Positions 58,223-64,000 of a stretch of 64,000 nt of DNA are shown here, piece after piece (position 1 is the stretch's first letter; each line of letters starts with the position of its first letter). The DNA is from Ilex aquifolium (taxonomy: Eukaryota > Streptophyta > Magnoliopsida > Aquifoliales > Aquifoliaceae): positions 17,519,089 to 17,583,088 of the forward strand of contig OX637405.1 in NCBI GenBank assembly GCA_951799425.1. Reading direction: 5' to 3'. The position numbers were made by a program, and so were the translations under genes. Below the pieces are notes generated by a model. It had not been told where the DNA came from. It saw only the letters and a program-made list of their open reading frames with translations, and ran no database searches.

Positions 58223-60036
58223 TATCATCCCTCAATGTGTATGTATGATGTGTGTATGAAGGGGAGTGTCATTCTCCCTTGGGATGATGTCAAAAGAAAG
58301 GGCAACGGAATGGTGGATGAATGAAATGAAATGAAATGCGTGTGTGAACAAAAGTGCTCCCCAAGCACAAGGAGTCTTTTGCTTGTCTTGTTTTACTTGG
58401 AATGAGTATTCCAAGGTCGTCTCCTCAGGGAAGGAAAGGTCAAGTTGTGTGAAAGTGATTTTGGTGAACAAAAGGGAAAAGTGTAAAATCTTTTGTTTGA
58501 GTTTTGTGAGTGAAGTTTTGAATGAAAATGAAATGAAAACAAGTGTTGGCTAATCCAAAGAGTTCACTCCAATGATGATGTCAATCCAACTCAAAGCCTT
58601 CCTCCAATGATGTATAGATGAACGATTGATTCATGGGAAGTTAGGGAGGAAATGGAGGTGAGGATCCAAGCATAACCTGTGACCAGGCCTACGAGATATC
58701 AAAGACTCACAACCGTATCCGCTCTCAACCCAGTCAAACCGAACCACCGTACACCGAGTGGAGGAAAAAAGAAGAGTTGAAATGGAATCCTCACAGGGAG
58801 GTCTCCCTTGGATTAACCAACTAAAACTCTAGTTACTCATGGTAAAAGGAAAGACATGCATAATGTTAAGAGACATGTAGAAGAAATGAAGATTAAAACT
58901 TAACTCAAAGCAAGAAATCTTAAGCTATGAAGAAAAATATTCAATACCCAATTTAAAACTTGAAATGAAGAAAACTTAAATACAACAATGGTAAAATCTA
59001 GAACATGTAACTAAACTTGCAAAGCATTAGAAATAAATGACATTAAAGACAATAAATGAAGCTTACAAGATCCATACAAAAGATTACAAGTGAAAATGGG
59101 TGAAGACAATGCAAAAAATCTAACTATTCATCATCTTCTTCACCAAAACTACTCCTAAGCTTAGGTAGCCACCACTTCAAAGCTTGTGTGAATGCTGAAT
59201 ATATGGAGTGTAGAGACTTCAAATTTCGTCCATGAGGCTCCCCTAGCCTGTGTGTGTAGGCTTCCCATCAATGGGAAGAAATTTGATGGCTTGGACAGGC
59301 TAGAAGCAGCCTACCCAGCAACTCCCCAGGCAGCCCCCTTCTCTCCCATTCTCATTAATGCCCTTGCCTCCAAAGTCTTCAAATTGTGTAAGGATGACAT
59401 GGTTATGTGTAGAATATGTCAGGGTAGGCGTGGGAGAAGTGTAGGTGGGCCCCCCAAGAAGTTAGAGAAGACTTGCAGGAGTTCTGGGCATTTTGGGCTG
59501 TTTCAGAAGAGCGTACCGGTATTGTGTACCGGTACCCCGAACTCCAGTAGGAAAATCGTACCGGTACGGCGTACCGGTACCCTTCTGCTCCGGACCAGTT
59601 TTTGTAGAATTGTCATAACTTTTGATCCAACAGTCCGATTGAGCTGAAATTTTGACACAATATAGAAGACATCCAGATATACAACTTTCAAGTTTTATAC
59701 TTTTTAAGATTCGAAGTGGATCATGGTAAAAAATGAGAAAAACAGCGGTACTGTGTCAAAACTTTGGGAAACCAGTGGGCTAAACCTTCCAAATTTCATT
59801 TTTCTTGGTTTCTTCACCTTTAAGCCTCCAAATCCTCATTGAATGTGTCCATCTCTTCACCACTCATTCATCCTTAGTTGCAAGGTTATAAAATCTATCA
59901 TTTACGCTATAATTACCATCAACATCGAAAATTCAACATTATTCATAATTTCGGCTAACTCTAAGTACTTAAATACAAAGTTTAGTTAAAATGCATGTAA
60001 TGAGGCCATGAAATATGCAATATTTTGAGCTCATCA
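58223..60036 (-). mobile_element. Athila-type solo LTR
   Basis: 1814 bp, inverse of TGATGAGCTC...GATA. The + strand left end reads TATCATCC where TG is expected. It is flanked by CTTAA on both sides (58218-58222 and 60037-60041). It aligns with the other Athila-type LTRs (GGGGAGTGTCATTCTCCC, CTCCCCAAGCACA, ATTCCAAGGTCGTCTCCTCAGGG). Confidence 0.88.
59512..59581. repeat. CGTACCGGTACG palindrome array
   Basis: Four GTACCGGTA(C/T) cores start at 59513, 59526, 59558 and 59571, with steps of 13, 32 and 13 bp. Confidence 0.92.
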
Positions 60037-60510
60037 CTTAAATTAAATAAAGTTTGTAGTTATCTTCCTTGGAAACCTTCACCTGAATGTATTTACAAGA
60101 ATTTAAAGGCTTGTTGCATATACTAAATGCAATCGCGATTTCTATGAAAGTGGATGTGTGTTTTGTTCTATTAGATTGTTTTATCTTTACTTTTTAGTTT
60201 TTTTTTGTTTTGGGATTAGAGTATTACTAGGGACTAGTAATATTCAAGTTGGGGGTGTGATTAACCATCAAAAGTTTTGATTTGTTACATTTAATGATGG
60301 GTCCATTGCACAATATTTATAACAAAAGGTGTGAATTATCATGATTTTCGATCTTGATTTTTGTTCCAGTTGTCTACCTTGTTTTATAGTTAAAAGGGAT
60401 GAATTATGGTGATTATTAAGCAATCCAAGTAGAGTGGGCAATGGAGCATGGATTTGGATTGAAATGGTGTTGATTTGACTCAAGGAAAGGGGATTCACAA
60501 AAGATTGAGG

Positions 60511-60545
60511 CCGTCCGGATGCAAGTATAACCATCTGGATGCATA
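60511..60545. repeat. CCGTCCGGATGC / CCATCTGGATGC repeat (first part)
   Basis: Two CCGG/CTGG-centred sites 20 bp apart, starting 253 bp from the LTR start at 60258. More copies at about 62578, 62655, 62697 and 62717 lie beyond the inserted LTR. Confidence 0.8.
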
Positions 60546-61023
60546 TGTTATATTCCCCATGTAACACCCCAAACCCAAAGACAATATAATTGACACAAGT
60601 AGAGTGAACTCCACTATATAAACAACCCTGTAACCTGTACATATTTTAAAATACCCAATATACTAGCACTGACTAGGTGCAACCAAAACAAAGTTTAATT
60701 TTAAGCATACATAGATTTATTACGCTCACAATTTATACTTCATGTTTAAAACCCACATGATACTTTAAAACACTAAATATTTACAAGAATCCAAGTACTC
60801 AAAGGAAAGAAAAGAGACTCCAAGTTCGACCCTCCCTTAGCCACCTAGACCCCGTAATGGATACCTCTCTTCGAAAAAGGTACCTGAAAATCAAAAACTA
60901 TGGGAAGGTGAGCACGAGATGCTTAGTGAATGTATAAACACATATAAAAAAAAGTTTAATATCGTTCATTCCACATGTCAAAGTCATTATAACATAACAA
61001 GAGAGCCAACACATTAGAAGCCA

Positions 61024-61024
<1 letters not shown>

Positions 61025-61100
<76 letters not shown>
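61025..61100. repeat. (CA)n(TA)n microsatellite
   Basis: About 19 CA units followed by about 18 TA units inside the Tekay-like LTR. Confidence 0.95.
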
Positions 61101-61101
<1 letters not shown>

Positions 61102-61104
61102 CTG

Positions 61105-61202
61105 CCACTAAGGCTATATCATATCCTCCACTAAGACCATATCATATCGGCCACTAAGGCTAAATAATTGCCTTTAAGGCTATATTCGCCACTAAGGCTA
61201 TT
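61105..61202. repeat. CCACTAAGGCTAT short tandem repeat
   Basis: Five copies start near 61105, 61128, 61151, 61171 and 61189, with steps of 23, 23, 20 and 18 bp. Confidence 0.85.
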
Positions 61203-62576
61203 AAGCATATCCATCAAGCCATCATAGGTTAGCAATTCATAGGAACATACATCATCAACAATTAAACATACATTAGGCCATTTCCAAACTCATAAAGTTG
61301 TACACTCACCTTGGATTGGTTTCTACCTCAAGGTCAGTCCCCTTATCGAGGCTTTAGGTGGAATGGCCGATGATGTTGTCGCCTCCGCATTTTAATATTC
61401 TCCGAACAAAAATTATATTCAAATTGCTCATATATGAATATCTTCTCATGCTTGAGTTAATGCATTTTTTATCCCTTCCCAAAATATTATCACATAGCCG
61501 TTTAGGCTTTTCTTGCTAACACTCTACTTTTCCCACGCTAAATTCGAATTTAATACATTGGTCATGTAGTTGTAGTCAACCTAATCCTTTGTTTTTAACT
61601 CAATAGAATGTTTCAAAAAGCTTAAGGAATGGACGGATGAAGAATTAGAGATTTTGCGACAAAAATAGAAAATCAACCTTGTTATATTGGTACAAGTCCT
61701 ACCAGTTTGTATCGGTTCATTCCAAGGCAGAGTGCCTTTGTACCATTACAACATTGTGTTGTACCGGTTCTTCCCTGATCCGAGACCATGAATCTTGTTT
61801 CCAACACATCCTTCCACCATTTCTTCCACTCCCAACCCCTTCTAAACATCTAAGAACCCATACCTTAGGACTCAAAAGTTCAAAAACATAGTAATTTAAA
61901 GGATGAAGGATTACCCACAAGAGGTTCTTCTCCACCAGAACTCCGCTAGAATTTTCGAGTGGAACAACCTTAAAATCCTTGAAGCTTCAATTCCAAGCAA
62001 GGCACCCAAGGATCTTGAATCTAACTAAGATTATGGAGATTGAGAAGGCTATGAGGTTTGTGGAGAGGAAGATATTGCTTTGTTCCAAGTGAGCAAGAAC
62101 TCTCCCTACTCTATGCTAGATTCACCATCGGAAATTGAAGAGCTCCTCCAAAGTTCTTCAACTCTCTTCCAAACCTAAAGAAATCGGTGCATGCAAAAAA
62201 TGTTCTCCACTCCCACTCTCACTCCACCGATAGTGCTAGGCTAACACTCCAAGTGTTTTGATAACTCATCTCACATTTTGCTATTTACTATTTTGACCCC
62301 TCTTATTTTCTTTTATCAGATAATTCTCATTTAACTTTTTGACACAAAATAAATCACACCCAAACTTTTTGTCATCCTATAATTCGATCCCATAATTTAC
62401 CATCAAAATTACTACTCAACTTCCCATAATTTCAATAGCGACAATCCAACCCCATAGCTAATATTAACAAACTACATTTTTAACCCCAACACTAAATGAA
62501 ATGTCATGTAATGCATGTTCATTTCTCATATCCCAAGCTAAGATTAGATGGATGGATGATTTTCCAGAAAAGTACC

Positions 62577-62730
62577 ACCGTCCGGACGCAAGATTGACGA
62601 CGTTCCAAGAATGTGATGTAATGATACAAAGTAGCAAATTCCAGAAAGTTAAAACCATCCGGACGCATGAGGCTTTCCCATTCCAGAAATTTAGAATCAT
62701 CCAGATGCACCTGACACCATCTGGATGCAC
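62577..62730. repeat. CCGTCCGGACGC / CCATCTGGATGC repeat (second part)
   Basis: Sites at about 62578, 62655, 62697 and 62717, interspersed with CATTCCAG phrases whose inverse CTGGAATG occurs in the spacers of the CCTTCCGGAAGG arrays. Confidence 0.75.
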
Positions 62731-62757
62731 ATGGATATTCCATTCCAGTGAGTTCCT

Positions 62758-64000
62758 ATAACGCCCCAAAATCCACCCTGGAAGGCATTACTATCTACAA
62801 ACCATCCAATCATGAGAGCAACTAAAAATAACCATTAAGTAATAAACCATTCATCCATTTTACAAGAAATAAATACTAAAGCCAATAAAACATTGTAACT
62901 TCTCCAACCTACAATTCAAAACCAAAGAATATCTAACAGCAGAATAATAAAAACTAGCTAAAATATTGTTTCATAAAAATCTCTGAAACTCTAAAACAAA
63001 AATAGAACAACTCTATTCCTCTAAGGCAGGATCCACATCTTGATCCTCCAACGGCTCGTAATCAATCTGCTAATCCATATTGACATCATCTTTTATGCCA
63101 AAATCTATCAGTGGGTTGTAGGGGGTGAGCAAAAGCCCGTAGGAAATCCCTCTCAAATCCCAAAAAAGTTTTTAAAACAATAAAAAAACGACAAGTCTCT
63201 TTTGGAAAATAGCATATATAAATATTTGAGAGTAAACCATGACAATTGTAATGATCTCAAATGTACGGAATATAGTAAATCAATGATAGGAATAAACATG
63301 CAAGATATTAAGGTAATTAATAAGTAAATCAGTAGCATCATCCCATATTCTCATATATGTTGGTTCATCCCAATTCTCATGTATGTTGGTTGCGTCTCAG
63401 GAATCTACACAATGATTCTACCTCGTTGACCCATCACAACCACACAATCTCAATCATTCCCCGCAGGGCCCAATCAAAACCATTTTAGGAAGGGCGTATA
63501 CCATCTCCCACGACATTGACGAATCCTTTCCAAGAAAGGTATACCATCACTCAGCCTTGAACCTACGTGAACAATAGTGGTTGCTCTCATAAATAACAAT
63601 CCACTACAAGTGTTAGACAGCCATTTCACCCCCACTGGGATAGACTAACCTCTAACACTCTACGACAGCTCTTGAAGGCAATTCAAGTCTGTCACACCCA
63701 AATAATACAAGAGGTGAAACCACAATTTTCTCCACAACCACAATCTTAACCAATCACAACTTCCATTAACAATTCAAGTATCACAATTGCAAAATTCTTA
63801 ATATACTATAGTATTAAAGGAATCAAAATATGCAAGAGATCATATGAATAAAAACATCACAATTTCGATATCAAAATTCTAGGTTTTTGCCAAAAATCAT
63901 GATTTCTTGGAACAAGAACAAATATTAGATGAAAACATAATCTAATCAAGAATCCATATGAACTTCACAATCGAACATGTATTTTGGAAAAACTAGGGTT
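62758..64000 (-). mobile_element. Tekay-like LTR, cut by the window end
   Basis: Begins TATAACGCCCCAAAATCC, similar to the starts at 54796 and 60560, and contains GGGGGTGAGC near 63121. No coding sequence. The second boundary lies outside the window. Confidence 0.6.

Larger units (their letters stand above)
60560..62483 (-). mobile_element. Tekay-like solo LTR
   Basis: Starts TGTAACACCCC, the inverse of a Tekay LTR end, and includes ATACCTCT...GGTACCTGAAA and GGTGAGC, the inverse of conserved Tekay LTR phrases. CCCCA precedes it (60555-60559) and recurs at 62484-62488, a probable TSD. The right end is uncertain: TG on the minus strand could also be taken from 62492. The right flank resumes the interrupted Athila-like LTR. 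Confidence 0.65.
57946..62757 (+). mobile_element. 3' end of a + strand Athila-like element, interrupted twice
   Basis: Internal sequence 57946-58222 and 60042-60257 ends in the PPT AAGTTGGGGGTG (60246-60257). Then an LTR starts TGATTAACCATC at 60258 and continues to 60559, and again from about 62489 to 62757. The internal part is the inverted counterpart of 50560-50690 (GGCTTGTTGCATATACTAAATGCAAT, CTAGGGACTAG). A solo LTR (58223-60036) and a Tekay-like LTR (60560 to about 62483) are inserted in it. Confidence 0.7.

Overview
The window is repeat-dense nuclear DNA of a flowering plant, probably a eudicot; the species cannot be named from the sequence. It carries the mobile elements typical of large plant genomes: Ty1/copia, Ty3/gypsy of the Tekay, Athila and Tat types, a TRIM, hAT and PIF/Harbinger miniature elements, and microsatellites. 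I found no intact host gene. The only long open frame, 1528 codons on the + strand, is the Gag-Pol polyprotein of a young Tekay-type chromovirus.

Layout. 1-520: probable gypsy LTR fragment, minus strand. 1059-5310: eroded Ty1/copia element, + strand, with recognisable Gag, protease, integrase, RT and RNase H fragments and a 3' LTR. 5311-14603: mostly non-coding, with a long-TIR MITE (6867-7655), a TRIM (8490-8842), a GA microsatellite and a tandem duplication. 14604-19939: two-LTR non-autonomous Tat-type element on the minus strand, with a broken gag and no pol. 20072-20492: solo LTR with target-site duplication (TSD) ATACT. 23435-24632: PIF/Harbinger-like element split by a hAT MITE (23858-24450). 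24663-26038: hAT-like element with an exact 8-bp TSD and a giant inverted microsatellite inside.

27349-37997: complete Tekay-type element. Its 2806-bp LTRs differ at only about three positions, its TSD is ATAGA, and PBS, PPT and Gag-Pol are intact. 38590-64000: a nested stack. A 3'-truncated Athila (minus strand, 5' LTR 47129-48866) sits in the 3' LTR of a non-autonomous Athila relative (48867-57945). The truncated Athila is itself split by an Athila solo LTR (40375-42063). The 5' LTR of the relative is split by a Tekay-type solo LTR (54796-57348); the unoccupied site can be read in its sister LTR near 49926. Beyond this lies a + strand Athila 3' end (57946-62757), split by another Athila solo LTR (58223-60036) and a Tekay-type LTR (60560 to about 62483). 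A last Tekay-like LTR runs off the window.

The most unusual signal is a set of palindromic arrays inside the LTRs. Several LTR families carry reiterated 10-12-bp palindromes, mostly centred on CCGG: CCTTCCGGAAGG, CCTACCGGTAGG, GGTACCGGTACC, CGTACCGGTACG and CCGTCCGGACG-like. Spacing is quantised, mainly 22 or 31 bp and sums of these. In the Athila-type LTRs the array begins about 235-250 bp from the LTR 5' end, after a conserved leader, but the palindrome sequence differs between families. The same leader and CCTTCCGGAAGG array also occur in the LTR of the unrelated Tekay element.
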